Part shown: one piece after another, positions 7,885 to 17,488 of the stretch | Numbering within the stretch: position 1 is the stretch's first letter | Layout: each line of letters begins with the position of its first letter | DNA from: Polyangiaceae bacterium | Lineage (GTDB): Bacteria > Myxococcota_A > Polyangia > Polyangiales > Polyangiaceae | Assembly: GCA_016712345.1 (NCBI GenBank) | Contig: JADJRH010000002.1 | Location: 248,001 to 312,000, forward strand | Direction: 5' to 3' | DNA length: 64,000 nucleotides | The notes under the pieces: generated by a model | The model's input: only the letters and a program-made list of their open reading frames with translations | Databases searched by the model: none | Told to the model about the DNA's origin: nothing | Translations under genes and position numbers: made by a program

Positions 7885-9321
7885 ATGCGTTGTTGTTTTA
7901 CCCCTTTCTCTCGGATGATCGCGGCGGCGGCTTTTGGAACGCTCTTGTTTGGCAGCAATGAGGCGTCGGCTCAAAAGCTGCTCGGCGCAAATGTACACCA
8001 GTCGATCGATGTGGGGCATGACGCAACCGAAGCGGCTTCGCTCGGTTGGGTACGCATTGACCTGAATTGGTTTCAATGTGAACCCACTCAGGGAAACTAC
8101 GATTTCGCTTTGCTTGACCAAGTGGTGGACGCCGCCGTCGCCCGAAATTTAAAGGTGTTGGCGGTGATTGGATATGGGCCGTCATGGGCCTCGTCCGCCG
8201 ACCCGATGGGCGACGGTTCGATCAACGATGTTCCCATCGACGGCACGTATCCGGCGTTTGTGACAGCGGTGGTAAACCACTTTCAGGATCGCGTTTCTCA
8301 CTACGAGTTGTGGAACGAGCCCAACTTGGAACAATTTTTTGAGGGGTCGATCAGCGACTACACAACTCGAATCTTGGTGCCGGGCGCGGCGGCCGTTCAT
8401 TCGGCGTGCCCTTCATGCAAAGTGGTAGCACCGGGCTTGGCGTCCATTGGTTCAGAATACGATCAGTGGCTTGATGCGTCCCTCGCGGCTGCCAAAGATC
8501 AAATTGATATCGTCAGCGGTCACATTTACGCGGGATTTCCTGTGGATTCTCCAGGTTCAGGGTCCACGAGTGACAGCTTCTTTAACAAACTCGACAGCCA
8601 CCGCATTCTCGAAACGGGGGGCACGGTTGTCTACGAAGGCCCGCTTTCGTTTCGAGAAGTGATGGACAAACACGGCGTCAATAAGCCGTTTTGGCTCACC
8701 GAAACGGGACGTGAAGCCACGCTTGGCAATGCCGAAGAAGAAGCGGCGCAGACGCTCTATTACCGGCGTGTGATTGAGGCCATGCTCGTTCGAGATTGGT
8801 GGGAGCAAACCATCTTTTATGAGGCATTCGATGAGCCGAACACCGGATATGAGTGGGGCCTTGTGTTGCACGATCCGGCGGCCCCGAACGGTTACCAAGC
8901 CAAACCGGTTGTGGGGTTTTTGAAAAACGCTGTGGCTGTGGTGCCGGGTTTGGGAGGAAAAGGCCCGGCCTGCAATGACGGGCTCGACGACGACGGCGAC
9001 GGGTTGAGTGATTACCCGGAAGATCCTGATTGCACGAGCGTGCTCGACCCGGATGAAAGTGGACCCCTCGGTCGCGGCACAGGGGGCAGCGGGGGTGCAG
9101 GCGGCGGCGGTTCAGGAGGAAGCACCGGCGGAGCGGCGGGCGGCGGAAGCGGCGGTTTCGCCGGCAACCCGGAAAAGCCTGCCGATTGTTCCTGTGGTGT
9201 GTACGCAAGCCACAATGAAGACTTCACGTGGATCGGCGGCGTGGGTGTCTTGGCGGCTGCTTTTGGATCCAGGCTTCGACGAAAGCGTACACAAAAGATG
9301 TGTACGCAAAACGGGCGTTAA
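7885..9321 (+). CDS. Secreted GH39/GH5-like glycoside hydrolase with MYXO-CTERM-type tail
   Basis: 478-residue exported TIM-barrel glycosidase. A signal peptide covers about residues 1-29 (ends EASA-Q). HYELWNEPN holds the predicted acid/base Glu145, and WLTETGRE holds the predicted nucleophile Glu273, the clan GH-A arrangement. CNDGLDDDGDGLSDYPEDPDC (about 365-385) resembles a calcium-binding Asp repeat. It is followed by a Gly/Ser linker, the motif CSCG, a hydrophobic segment (WIGGVGVLAAAFG) and RLRRKR: a MYXO-CTERM-like sorting signal, with CSC rather than the usual CGC. The substrate cannot be told. ATG 7885 and ATG 7915 are both possible starts. Confidence 0.85.
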   Translation: MRCCFTPFSRMIAAAAFGTLLFGSNEASAQKLLGANVHQSIDVGHDATEAASLGWVRIDLNWFQCEPTQGNYDFALLDQVVDAAVARNLKVLAVIGYGPSWASSADPMGDGSINDVPIDGTYPAFVTAVVNHFQDRVSHYELWNEPNLEQFFEGSISDYTTRILVPGAAAVHSACPSCKVVAPGLASIGSEYDQWLDASLAAAKDQIDIVSGHIYAGFPVDSPGSGSTSDSFFNKLDSHRILETGGTVVYEGPLSFREVMDKHGVNKPFWLTETGREATLGNAEEEAAQTLYYRRVIEAMLVRDWWEQTIFYEAFDEPNTGYEWGLVLHDPAAPNGYQAKPVVGFLKNAVAVVPGLGGKGPACNDGLDDDGDGLSDYPEDPDCTSVLDPDESGPLGRGTGGSGGAGGGGSGGSTGGAAGGGSGGFAGNPEKPADCSCGVYASHNEDFTWIGGVGVLAAAFGSRLRRKRTQKMCTQNGR

Positions 9322-9346
9322 CAGTGAAAGCGGTCGCCGGTGTACA

Positions 9347-9411
9347 CGCGGTAAAACAGGTCGGAGCGCACAGGCAAAACACGTCGTCTCGGACGCGGTA
9401 AAACAAGTCGG
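9347..9411. repeat. Short direct repeat in intergenic DNA
   Basis: CGCGGTAAAACAGGTCGG (9347-9364) is repeated as CGCGGTAAAACAAGTCGG (9394-9411), one mismatch, 47 bases apart. A GTGTACAC octamer abuts the first copy (9340-9347). It lies between the convergent glycosidase and mazG genes. Function unknown. Confidence 0.6.
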
Positions 9412-9441
9412 CGCTGTTGTGTACGCAACGCCCTCGCTCGT

Positions 9442-10296
9442 TCAAATCCCCTTTTGTTTTGCTTCTTCCCAGTACGAATCGAGTTCTTCCAAACTCAAGC
9501 GATCGTCGGTGGAAGATTTGGGCCAACCGCCGTGAACGGTGCGCACGCGCTCTTCCACGTGATCAAAGCGCTTGGTGAACTTGTCGATGGTGCGGCGGAG
9601 CGATCCTTCGGCATCCAGGTGCAAATGCCGAGATAGGTTCACCAGGGCAAAGAGTACATCGCCGAGTTCAGCCTCCATGCGATCGCGATCGCCCGACTCA
9701 ATCGCCTGATCCAACTCGGCCATTTCTTCGTTCACTTTGCTGCGTGAGCCGCGCGCATCGGGCCAATCAAACCCCACGCGGGCGACCTTCTCACCAATGC
9801 GCTGCGCGCGCGTGAGGGCCGGCAGACTTTTGGCGACGCCGCCGAGAACGCCTTTGTCTTCACCGCCCTGAGCTGCACGTTCCGCAGCTTTGATGCGCTC
9901 CCAATTCTGAAGGACTTCTTTGGATCCACCTTCCACGGTGACGTCGGCAAACACGTGCGGATGGCGGCGAACGAGTTTGTTGCAGATGGCCGCAACCACG
10001 TCATCGGGGCCGAACGAACCTTCAGCGCGCGCAAGTTCAGCCTGGAAAACCACCTGAAATAAGAGATCTCCCAATTCACCGCACAGCTCTTTGCGGTCGC
10101 CGTTTTCGATGGCGTCGATCACTTCGCACGCTTCTTCGAGAACGAAGCGACGCAGCGTTTCAAAGTTTTGCTCGCGATCCCAAGGGCAGCCGTCGGGCGC
10201 GAGCAAACGCTGCATGAGTTCAACAGCGCGGGTGAATGTCTGGCCTTGTTGTTCGGCGAGGGGAGGGACAACGACGGGATCAAAAGGGCGAGCCAC
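9442..10296 (-). CDS. mazG: Nucleoside triphosphate pyrophosphohydrolase MazG
   Basis: Hydrolyses (d)NTPs to monophosphates and pyrophosphate; a house-cleaning enzyme. 284 residues with the two tandem MazG folds typical of long MazG. The first has CPWDREQNFETLRRFVLEEACEV followed by ELGDLLFQVVF. The second has KVNEEMAELDQAI followed by ELGDVLFALVNLSRH. These give the EExxE...ExxD metal-binding pattern in both halves. The linker region holds VGFDWPD, usual at the start of the C-terminal half. Start taken at ATG 10296. It lies downstream of clpA on the same strand, 78 bases away, and may be read from the same transcript. Confidence 0.95.
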   Translation of the reverse strand: MARPFDPVVVPPLAEQQGQTFTRAVELMQRLLAPDGCPWDREQNFETLRRFVLEEACEVIDAIENGDRKELCGELGDLLFQVVFQAELARAEGSFGPDDVVAAICNKLVRRHPHVFADVTVEGGSKEVLQNWERIKAAERAAQGGEDKGVLGGVAKSLPALTRAQRIGEKVARVGFDWPDARGSRSKVNEEMAELDQAIESGDRDRMEAELGDVLFALVNLSRHLHLDAEGSLRRTIDKFTKRFDHVEERVRTVHGGWPKSSTDDRLSLEELDSYWEEAKQKGI

Positions 10297-10374
10297 GCGC
10301 GGGGCATGCCCTTAATTTTTCAACAACGCAAACGCGAAATTGGAGGGCTGTTGAGTACACAAAGCGCAAATCGC

Positions 10375-12663
10375 TCAGTTTAGAGGCGAAACCTCGGCTT
10401 TGGGAGCCGCACCCTCTTCGGTTTCGGTGGTTGTGAAGGTGAAGCTCAACTCTTTGCCGTCGAACCCAACCTCCACATGACCGCCGTTTTCGAGGCTGCC
10501 GAAGAGCAACTCATCGGTGAGTTTGAGCGTGACTTCGGTCTCGATCACGCGTGCCAGCGGCCGCGCGCCAAACTGCGGATCGTACCCTTTTTGGGATAGA
10601 TATTTGCGAGCCGCGTCGGTGATGCTGAGGGTGGCTTTGCGATCGGCCAAACGCTCGCCGAGTTCTTTGATGAACTTGTCGACGATGTTTCCCATGATGC
10701 TGGGGTCGAGCGCCTTAAACATGATGCGCGCATCAAGCCGATTGCGAAACTCGGGGCTGAACGTGTTTTTGTAGGCTTTGTCGTCGTCGCCGGAGACGCC
10801 GCGATCGCCGAAACCAACGCGAGCCTGCGTGAGTTCACGCGCGCCGACGTTGCTCGTCATGATGACGACCATGTGGCGAAAATCGCTCTTTTTGCCGTTG
10901 TTATCGGTGAGCGTGCCGTGGTCCATCACTTGGAGAAGAACCTGGAAAATGTCGGGGTGCGCCTTTTCAATTTCGTCGAGAAGGAGCACTGCGTGCGGTG
11001 TTTTGGCCGCGGCTTCGGTGAGCAAACCGCCGCGATCGAAGCCCACGTAACCGGGGGGCGCGCCGATGAGCCGGCTCACCGTGTGGCGCTCCTGGTACTC
11101 GCTCATGTCGAAGCGAATGAATGCGATGCCGAGCGCTTTCGCGAGCTGCTTTGCCAATTCGGTTTTTCCAACGCCGGTTGGACCGGTGAAAAGGAATGAA
11201 CCAATGGGTTTTTCTGCGGCTCGCAGGCCGGCGCGCGAAACTTTGATGGCAGCGGCGAGTTGTTTAACGGCGTCGTCTTGACCGTAAATGGCGCCTTTGA
11301 GCATTTCTCCGAGGTTTTTGAGTTGGCTCTTGTCGTCGGCCGAAACTTGTCGCGGCGGGATTTGAGCCATTTTGGCGACGATTTTTTCAATATCGGCAAC
11401 TTCAACCGTACCGCCGCCGCCCGTCGCGAGGCGCTTTGCAGCGCCGGCTTCATCCACCAAGTCAATTGCCTTATCGGGCAACTTGCGATCTTGCAGATAG
11501 CGACCGGCGAGTTTTGCCGCCGCTTCAAGCGCCTCGGGAGCGTATTTGACCTTGTGGAACGACTCGTAGTGTTTTACGAGGCCTTGTAGAATACGCGTTG
11601 TTTCTTCAATCGAAGGCTCTGTCACTTCAATGCGTTGGAAGCGGCGAGCGAGCGCGCTGTCGCGTTCTAAGTGCCCTCGATACTCCTGAAACGTTGTGGC
11701 GCCGATGCAGCGCAGGCGTCCCGAAGCGAGCGCGGGTTTGAGAAGGTTGGAGGCGTCGATTGTGCCGCCGCTCGCAGCGCCCGCGCCGATGATTGTGTGA
11801 ATTTCATCAATGAACAAAATCGCGCCGGGCTGCTTTTCGAGCGCTTTGAGCACCGCCTTCATTCGGTTCTCAAAGTCGCCGCGAAAGCGCGTTCCGGCGA
11901 GAAGCGCGCCCATGTCGAGCGAATAAACGGTGGCGTCGCGAATGGCTTCGGGCACTTCACCCTTCACGATTTTTTGGGCGAGCCCTTCCACAATTGCGGT
12001 TTTGCCCACGCCCGCGTCGCCGATCAAAAGTGGGTTATTTTTGCGACGCCGCGCGAGCACTTGAATAGCGCGATCCACCTCGTTTTCGCGGCCGACAAGC
12101 GGGTCGATTCGCCCTTCTGTCGCCTCTTTATTCAGGTTCATTGTGTACGCACTGAGCGGATCTTTTGCGGGGGCCGGATCGTCCTCGTCTTGACCCGCCT
12201 CCGCCGGCGCCTCTTCGCGCGGTTCTTCGTCGTTCGCTTTTGAAATGCCGTGCGAGATGTAATTGACGACGTCGTAACGTGTCACGCCGAACTCACCCAG
12301 AATTGCAACGGCGGGGCAATCACGCTCGGCAAACATCGCCACGAGAACGTTGACGCCTTTGAGTTCTTCTTTGCCGGACGACTTTACGTGCATTGCCGCT
12401 CGACCGACGGCGCGCTGAAAGCCGAGGGAGAGCGTCGGTTGCGTTTCTTCGTCAAACCGATCGACCTCCGTATCGAGATACTTTTCGAGACGGGTCTTGA
12501 GCTTGCCAACGTTGCCGCCCACTTCACGGACGCAGCGCGCCGTTTCGTTGTCGAACAGAAGCGCGTAGAGCAAATGCTCCAGCGTTACGTATTCATGCTT
12601 TCGCTTCTGCGCTTCACGGGTGGCTAGAGAAAAAGCGATTTCTACCTCGGGGCTGATACGCAT
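10375..12663 (-). CDS. clpA: ATP-dependent Clp protease ATPase subunit ClpA
   Basis: Hexameric AAA+ unfoldase that feeds substrates to ClpP. 762 residues. The N domain (1-145) binds the adaptor ClpS. Walker A GDAGVGKT is at 215-222 and its Walker B is LFIDEIHT. The second AAA+ module has GPTGVGKTELAKQLA, Walker B LLLDEIEKAHPDIF, sensor MTSNVGA, and FSPEFRNRLD. An acidic linker (about 145-165, DEEPREEAPAEAGQDEDD) is more Glu-rich than usual. ATG 12663 is chosen over 12687 because TAAGGA lies five bases before it. clpS is immediately upstream on the same strand (81 bases), the standard adaptor-unfoldase operon. Confidence 0.97.
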   Translation of the reverse strand: MRISPEVEIAFSLATREAQKRKHEYVTLEHLLYALLFDNETARCVREVGGNVGKLKTRLEKYLDTEVDRFDEETQPTLSLGFQRAVGRAAMHVKSSGKEELKGVNVLVAMFAERDCPAVAILGEFGVTRYDVVNYISHGISKANDEEPREEAPAEAGQDEDDPAPAKDPLSAYTMNLNKEATEGRIDPLVGRENEVDRAIQVLARRRKNNPLLIGDAGVGKTAIVEGLAQKIVKGEVPEAIRDATVYSLDMGALLAGTRFRGDFENRMKAVLKALEKQPGAILFIDEIHTIIGAGAASGGTIDASNLLKPALASGRLRCIGATTFQEYRGHLERDSALARRFQRIEVTEPSIEETTRILQGLVKHYESFHKVKYAPEALEAAAKLAGRYLQDRKLPDKAIDLVDEAGAAKRLATGGGGTVEVADIEKIVAKMAQIPPRQVSADDKSQLKNLGEMLKGAIYGQDDAVKQLAAAIKVSRAGLRAAEKPIGSFLFTGPTGVGKTELAKQLAKALGIAFIRFDMSEYQERHTVSRLIGAPPGYVGFDRGGLLTEAAAKTPHAVLLLDEIEKAHPDIFQVLLQVMDHGTLTDNNGKKSDFRHMVVIMTSNVGARELTQARVGFGDRGVSGDDDKAYKNTFSPEFRNRLDARIMFKALDPSIMGNIVDKFIKELGERLADRKATLSITDAARKYLSQKGYDPQFGARPLARVIETEVTLKLTDELLFGSLENGGHVEVGFDGKELSFTFTTTETEEGAAPKAEVSPLN

Positions 12664-12744
12664 GGTGTCCTTACGCGGCTCGGGCAAATCGGGAGAAACA
12701 GAAACGACCGAAACATGAGTCCGAAGTTGTGGCTCCGCCAGTCT

Positions 12745-13080
12745 CTATTCACTTTCGTCGGCGGGCTCGGCTGTGAGTTTGAGGGGCATCTCGTTTTCTT
12801 TGGCGTAATCCAAGACCTCTTTCACCTTGGTTTCAGCCACGTCGCGACTGTAGATGCCCGCAACGCCGCTGCCCTTGTGGTGTACACTCAGCATGATGTG
12901 CGTGGCCTCGGTGTCGGTCTTGTGGAAAAACTTCATGAGAATGAACACCACAAATTCCATCGTGGTGTAGTCATCGTTGTGAATAACCACCTTCCACCGT
13001 CGGATCTTCTCGGTCTTCTTTTTGGGAGCGCTCTTGACTGAACTGTCAAAGTCTTCGCGCTCACGGGGATCCTGAGCCAT
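12745..13080 (-). CDS. clpS: ClpS adaptor protein
   Basis: Adaptor that delivers N-degron substrates to ClpAP and modulates ClpA. 111 residues. The core WKVVIHNDDYTTMEFVVFILMKFFHK carries the NDD(Y/F)T motif and the Met that forms the N-end residue pocket. It is followed by HIMLSVHHKGSGVAGIY, then KVKEVLDYAKENEMPLKLTAEP, all standard for ClpS. A charged N-terminal arm (DPREREDFDSSVKSAPKKK) is predicted to be flexible. ATG 13080 fits the family length; the reading frame runs open to 13176 without homologous sequence. Located directly upstream of clpA. Confidence 0.96.
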   Translation of the reverse strand: MAQDPREREDFDSSVKSAPKKKTEKIRRWKVVIHNDDYTTMEFVVFILMKFFHKTDTEATHIMLSVHHKGSGVAGIYSRDVAETKVKEVLDYAKENEMPLKLTAEPADESE

Positions 13081-13196
13081 ACGGGCGCAGTTTACTCCCG
13101 CGCAAAACAAATGCTTGGGCCTTTGTAGTTCTGCTTTCTCCACCGAACGTTGCGCCTGGGCGGGCGCCGCGCGCATCGAGTGGATCCGGCGTGCAC

Positions 13197-13838
13197 CTAC
13201 GATTCTAGGGCCGCTTGCAGAGCATCGCCGAGATGGGTTGTGTCGTTGTACACAACGAGTGAATAGCCGCCGTCGCGACCTCGCTCAAAAAGACATGCTC
13301 CCGTGTTTGAAACCGGTCGCAACGCTCGCAGGCGCGTGGTCTTGGTCGACAGCACGTGCGCCGCAAAACTTTTGATCGCGGCGCCGTGTGAAACCAAAAC
13401 CACGGTGCGCCCTTCATGTTCGGTTGCGATCTCTTCCGCCGCCCGCGCCATGCGCGCCGTCACGTCGGCCAGACACTCACCGCCGCCGCGTGCAATGTCT
13501 TCTCCATTGCGCCATGCCGCCCACTCCTCCGGCATGGCCGCCCTAATTTCGTCCTCGTGCAAACCTTCCCACCGACCGAGCGCAACCTCTCGAAGTCCGG
13601 GATGCGCCTTGGGAATCAGGCCCAGCGCGTCTCCCAGGATCGACGCCGTTTCCGCTGCACGTTCGAGGTCGGAAGTGTACAGCGCCGAAAATGCAACCCG
13701 CGTTGCTCGCAGGCGCGCCGCCAAGAGTCCGGCCTGCTCCCGTCCTTTTTCGGTGAGGCCCGCGCCCGATTGACCCTGAAAAATGCGGAGCTTGTTCTGG
13801 AGCGTTTCGCCGTGTCGCACAAAGAGGAGCTTCGTCAT
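13197..13838 (-). CDS. Histidine phosphatase family protein (phosphoglycerate-mutase-like)
   Basis: Predicted phosphatase or phosphomutase, 213 residues. The catalytic RHGET is at residues 8-12 (LLFVRHGETLQN), giving the phospho-histidine. TSDLERAAETA and the second catalytic His in VLVSHGAAIKS complete the family signature, and GLREVALGRWEGL holds the conserved Glu. It resembles CobC/GpmB-type phosphatases; the substrate cannot be told by reading. ATG 13838 is used because the motif lies at the expected distance; the frame is open upstream to 14012 but that would overlap aspS on the other strand. Divergent from aspS. Confidence 0.9.
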   Translation of the reverse strand: MTKLLFVRHGETLQNKLRIFQGQSGAGLTEKGREQAGLLAARLRATRVAFSALYTSDLERAAETASILGDALGLIPKAHPGLREVALGRWEGLHEDEIRAAMPEEWAAWRNGEDIARGGGECLADVTARMARAAEEIATEHEGRTVVLVSHGAAIKSFAAHVLSTKTTRLRALRPVSNTGACLFERGRDGGYSLVVYNDTTHLGDALQAALES

Positions 13839-13920
13839 ACAGGCCAACGACCATACCAGCAGGTAATCCGAGGTTAAGCGAAGGGGTGTACCCCGGCCGC
13901 GCAGCGCTGGTATGGTGCGC

Positions 13921-13949
13921 GCCCCCAAAGCGGAAGTTTTTGGGGGAGC
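13921..13949 (+). promoter_or_regulatory. Leader hairpin upstream of aspS
   Basis: CCCCCAAA (13922-13929) pairs perfectly with TTTGGGGG (13939-13946), ending 24 bases before the aspS start. It could act as a leader stem or attenuator. The T run lies inside the stem, so it is not a standard terminator. No tRNA-like T-box features are seen. Confidence 0.35.
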
Positions 13950-13969
13950 ACCAAAAAGAGAGTTCTCAC

Positions 13970-15940
13970 ATGTCGGCTTCAAACGAGAGTGGAGGCGCCG
14001 AAACGCCCGCAAAATCGCCCCGGTTCATTGATGATCTGAAGCGTACACATCGATGCGGCGATTTGCGCGAAGGTGACATCGGCAAAGAGGTTGTTCTTTT
14101 TGGGTGGGTGCAAAGTCGCCGCGATCACGGCGATCTCATTTTTATCGACCTCCGCGACCGCGACGGGCTCACACAGATCGTCTTCGATCCCAATGTCTCC
14201 GATGAAGCGCACACCCTTGCCGAAGCTACGCGGGGTGAGTGGGTGCTCGGCATTTCCGGTCGCGTTCGAGCGCGCGGTGAGCAGTGGAGCAAGAAGGAGC
14301 AAAAAATGGTGAGCGCGGTCAATCCCAAGCTCCCCACCGGCATGATCGAAGTGGTCGTCAACCAGGCAACGGTTTTCAATCGGGCCGAAACACCCCCGTT
14401 TGAAGTGACAGATCAACTCGACACGCGCGAAGAGATCCGCCTGCAATACAGGTACATCGATCTTCGACGGACACCGCTTCAGCGTACACTTCGTCTGCGT
14501 CACGAGATCAATCGCGTCACGCGCAACTACCTTTCAGATCAAGGCTGTTTAGAACTCGAAACTCCGTTTTTGGTAAAGTACACACCGGGCGGCGCGCGCA
14601 ATTTCTTGGTTCCCGCGCGCCTCGCTCCCGGCAAAGTGTACGCATTGGCCGAGAGCCCTCAGCTTTATAAACAGCTCTTTATGGTGTCGGGCTTCGACAG
14701 GTACTTCCAGATCGTGAAGTGCTTCCGAGACGAAGATCTAAGGCTCGATCGCCAACCTGAATTTACGCAGATCGACGTTGAACTTTCGTTCGTGAACCAG
14801 GACGACGTGTTCAAAGTCATGGAGGGGCTTGTTTTTGCGGTGATGAAACAGGCGCTCGGAATTGACCTTCACGAACTCTTTCCATCGGGCCGCTTTCCTC
14901 AGCTTCCCTTTGCCGAATCCATGGCGAAATACGGCAATGACAAGCCCGACCTTCGATTTGATCTGCCGCATGTCGACCTAACAGACACAGTCATTGAACT
15001 CGACGGCGGTGGTGTACCTTTCTGGCAGGAATTGGTTGCCAAGTTCAAAAACGGCACGTTCCGCCGCGATATTCCGCCGGAGATCGTGAAGGCGCTGGTG
15101 GTTCCCGCGAGTGCCAACCTCTCGCGTCCCCAAGCCGAAGAGCTTGAAAAAGGCCTGCGCGACATCAAAGGCTTCAAAGGCCTTGCTCGCGCGAAAATCG
15201 CCGACGACGGGTCGTGGGTTCAATCGCCGCTTTCAAAAAACATCACGCCTGAAGCGCGCGCCCGCATCAACGAAGCGTGCGGTGCCAAACCCGGCGATTT
15301 CATCTTTTTCCAGTTTGGAAAAACCGATGTTGTACACACCGTGATGGCCCGCCTGCGCGTCGACGTCGCCAAGAAAATGGGCCTCATTCCTGAATACGGC
15401 CACGGTGGAAAGTGGAAGTTTTTGTGGGTCGTCAACCCGCCGCTTTTCGAGTTTGACGAAGACACAGGCAAGTGGGCCGCCGCACATCACGCGTTCACAC
15501 GCCCTGTGGATGAGCACATTGAGTACCTCGAAAGCGATCCCGCGCGCGTGCTTTGCTACCGCTACGACCTTGTTCTCAACGGATTTGAGATCGGCGGCGG
15601 CTCCATTCGATTGCACGACCCTGAAGTTCAAAAGAAGGTGTTTGCAACGCTTGGCCTCGACGAAGCGCAGGCGCGCGACAAGTTCGGCTTCCTGCTCGAT
15701 GCGCTTCGATCCGGCGCACCTCCGCACGGAGGCATTGCCATCGGCATGGACCGTTTGGTCATGTTGCTCTCGGGCGCGCCCACGCTTCGCGACGTAATTC
15801 CGTTCCCCAAGACCAATCAGGGCACCGATCAAATGACCGGAGCGCCCGTAGCGGTCGACGCATCTCAGCTCGCTGAAGTGCATCTTCGGCCCGTGGTGCC
15901 CGTGGCCCCCGGGGGAAACAAAGACGACCAGGGATATTGA
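13970..15940 (+). CDS. aspS: Aspartyl-tRNA synthetase
   Basis: Class II synthetase charging tRNA-Asp (possibly also tRNA-Asn). 656 residues, longer than the usual ~590. The anticodon-binding OB fold is near the N-terminus (VVLFGWVQSRRDHGDLIFIDLRDRDG). Motif 2 is FRDEDLRLDRQPEFTQIDVE and motif 3 is GGIAIGMDRLVMLLSG. A GAD-type insert sits between motifs 2 and 3, as in bacterial AspRS. The first ~28 residues and a Pro/Val-rich C-terminal tail are extra. ATG 13970 is the first Met of the conserved region; the frame is open to 13886. Whether it is discriminating is not decidable here; gatCAB genes are not in the window. Confidence 0.97.
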   Translation: MSASNESGGAETPAKSPRFIDDLKRTHRCGDLREGDIGKEVVLFGWVQSRRDHGDLIFIDLRDRDGLTQIVFDPNVSDEAHTLAEATRGEWVLGISGRVRARGEQWSKKEQKMVSAVNPKLPTGMIEVVVNQATVFNRAETPPFEVTDQLDTREEIRLQYRYIDLRRTPLQRTLRLRHEINRVTRNYLSDQGCLELETPFLVKYTPGGARNFLVPARLAPGKVYALAESPQLYKQLFMVSGFDRYFQIVKCFRDEDLRLDRQPEFTQIDVELSFVNQDDVFKVMEGLVFAVMKQALGIDLHELFPSGRFPQLPFAESMAKYGNDKPDLRFDLPHVDLTDTVIELDGGGVPFWQELVAKFKNGTFRRDIPPEIVKALVVPASANLSRPQAEELEKGLRDIKGFKGLARAKIADDGSWVQSPLSKNITPEARARINEACGAKPGDFIFFQFGKTDVVHTVMARLRVDVAKKMGLIPEYGHGGKWKFLWVVNPPLFEFDEDTGKWAAAHHAFTRPVDEHIEYLESDPARVLCYRYDLVLNGFEIGGGSIRLHDPEVQKKVFATLGLDEAQARDKFGFLLDALRSGAPPHGGIAIGMDRLVMLLSGAPTLRDVIPFPKTNQGTDQMTGAPVAVDASQLAEVHLRPVVPVAPGGNKDDQGY

Positions 15941-16022
15941 AAAGGCCGTTTTGCACGGGTGAACCTCGCACACAAAAAGGTGAAGGTTCTCTGATACTGT
16001 ACTCAACGCTGACGTTGTTTCT

Positions 16023-17411
16023 ATGGCCTCACCGGCGCGCGTACTGATTGTCGATGACAGCCCGACCATTCTGAAGGTCGTGAGCGCCATCCTCGCGCGG
16101 CATGGCTACGAACCTCAGATTGCGCGCGACGGTGCGGCCGGCATCGACATGATCAAACGAGGTCCGAAATACGACCTCGTATTGCTCGACTTCGTGATGC
16201 CGCGCATGAACGGCTACCAGTTCTGCCGCGAACTCCGATCCAATCCGGCCCACAAGAGCCTGCCCGTGGTGCTGATGAGCGCCAAAGGCGACAAGATCCG
16301 CGGCCAGTTCGTCCAGCAAACCGGCGCTGTCGACGCAATCACCAAACCGTTTGACGCGCGCGCCCTTGTCGCCGTGATCGAAGGCGCGCTCGCCAAAACC
16401 GCTGAAGGCAGAGCGAGGCCCGTCCCCGAAGGCGAAACAATGCCGGACGAGGACACCATCCAAGACAGCGTGCGACCGAGCATGCTTGTCAAAGGACAAA
16501 AGCAACGCGCTCAAATCCAGTTCGCGCAGCAGGTCGCTTCCGCCATTGTTCCAAGCCTTCTCGCTCTGCCACCCAACGATCGAACCAACGAAGCGTCGCT
16601 TCTCACAGCCATTGTTCGCTCGTTCTCAAGCGACGTGATCGGCGCGCTCATCATGACGTTGCGCGACATGGATCAAGAAGGCACGTCGCGCGAGGTTCTC
16701 ACCGGCGACATCGCAGCGATCCCGCTCGCCGAGGTGCTTCAAGTGCTTCAAATGCAGCGGCAAACAGGTGTCGTTCGCATCTCCAACCAAAAGAGCGCGC
16801 TCACAATCTACATGCGCCAAGGCCTGATCGATCTCGTTCAGTCGCGCGGCCTCCCTGAAGAGTTTCGACTCGGGCGCTACTTCGTTGAAAAAGGCGTTGT
16901 CACCCGCGACGAGCTGGAAACCATCCTCAAAGACGCGGACCGTCGAAAGCTGCTCGGCGAAAACCTTATTGAAGCGGGCAAAGCCCAATCCGACGACGTG
17001 CAAGAAGCGCTCGAACGTCAGTCGAGCGAGCTTGTGTACGACATGCTTCGATGGCCGTACGGACGCTTTTCCTTTACACGTGAAGCATTCCGTCCCGAGG
17101 CAGAATCGGCGCGTTTGGGCCTCAGTGTGGCATCGCTTGTCCTTGAAGGATTTCGCCGCGTGGATGAATGGCGGCTCATGGAGAGCACCATCAACTTTGA
17201 TCAGATCGTAATGGTCGATCAGGTTGCGCTTGAGTCGCTCGGCCCCGACAAACTCACTCGCACCGAAACGTTGGTGCTTGATGCTGTAAACGGCGCGCGC
17301 ACGGTGAGTCAGGTGATCAAAGAGTCCAACGTCGGCTCCTTTGACGCAATCAAGTCGCTCTACCAATTTCTACAATCGCGCGTCGTGCGCACCCGCCCCA
17401 ACGGCGCTTAG
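16023..17411 (+). CDS. Response regulator with PATAN (DUF4388) output domain
   Basis: 462-residue signalling protein. Residues 4-120 are a receiver domain with Asp11/Asp12, phospho-acceptor Asp56 (LVLLDFVMP) and Lys108 (TKPFD). The rest contains GDIAAIPLAEVLQVLQMQRQTG-type sequence (from about residue 230), the hallmark of the PATAN/DUF4388 domain. A second helical region continues to the end (GRYFVEKGVVTRDELETIL, typical of the segment that follows DUF4388 in delta-proteobacterial proteins). No DNA-binding domain is seen, so output is probably protein interaction, as in gliding or polarity regulators. No partner kinase adjoins it. Confidence 0.88.
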   Translation: MASPARVLIVDDSPTILKVVSAILARHGYEPQIARDGAAGIDMIKRGPKYDLVLLDFVMPRMNGYQFCRELRSNPAHKSLPVVLMSAKGDKIRGQFVQQTGAVDAITKPFDARALVAVIEGALAKTAEGRARPVPEGETMPDEDTIQDSVRPSMLVKGQKQRAQIQFAQQVASAIVPSLLALPPNDRTNEASLLTAIVRSFSSDVIGALIMTLRDMDQEGTSREVLTGDIAAIPLAEVLQVLQMQRQTGVVRISNQKSALTIYMRQGLIDLVQSRGLPEEFRLGRYFVEKGVVTRDELETILKDADRRKLLGENLIEAGKAQSDDVQEALERQSSELVYDMLRWPYGRFSFTREAFRPEAESARLGLSVASLVLEGFRRVDEWRLMESTINFDQIVMVDQVALESLGPDKLTRTETLVLDAVNGARTVSQVIKESNVGSFDAIKSLYQFLQSRVVRTRPNGA

Positions 17412-17488
17412 TCACACGCGCCGGTGCCCACGCATCTCGTCGCGAGCCGTCTTGTGTGTACACAAATTGGCTCACACAACGGAGCCTT

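Noticed and set aside
9678..9691. GCGATCGC (HIP1 word) as the enriched palindrome
   Set aside because: It is somewhat frequent, but in GC-rich DNA the excess is modest and much weaker than for GTGTACAC.
15233..16090. 285-codon minus-strand frame over aspS
   Set aside because: Antisense to the catalytic core of AspRS; no independent support.
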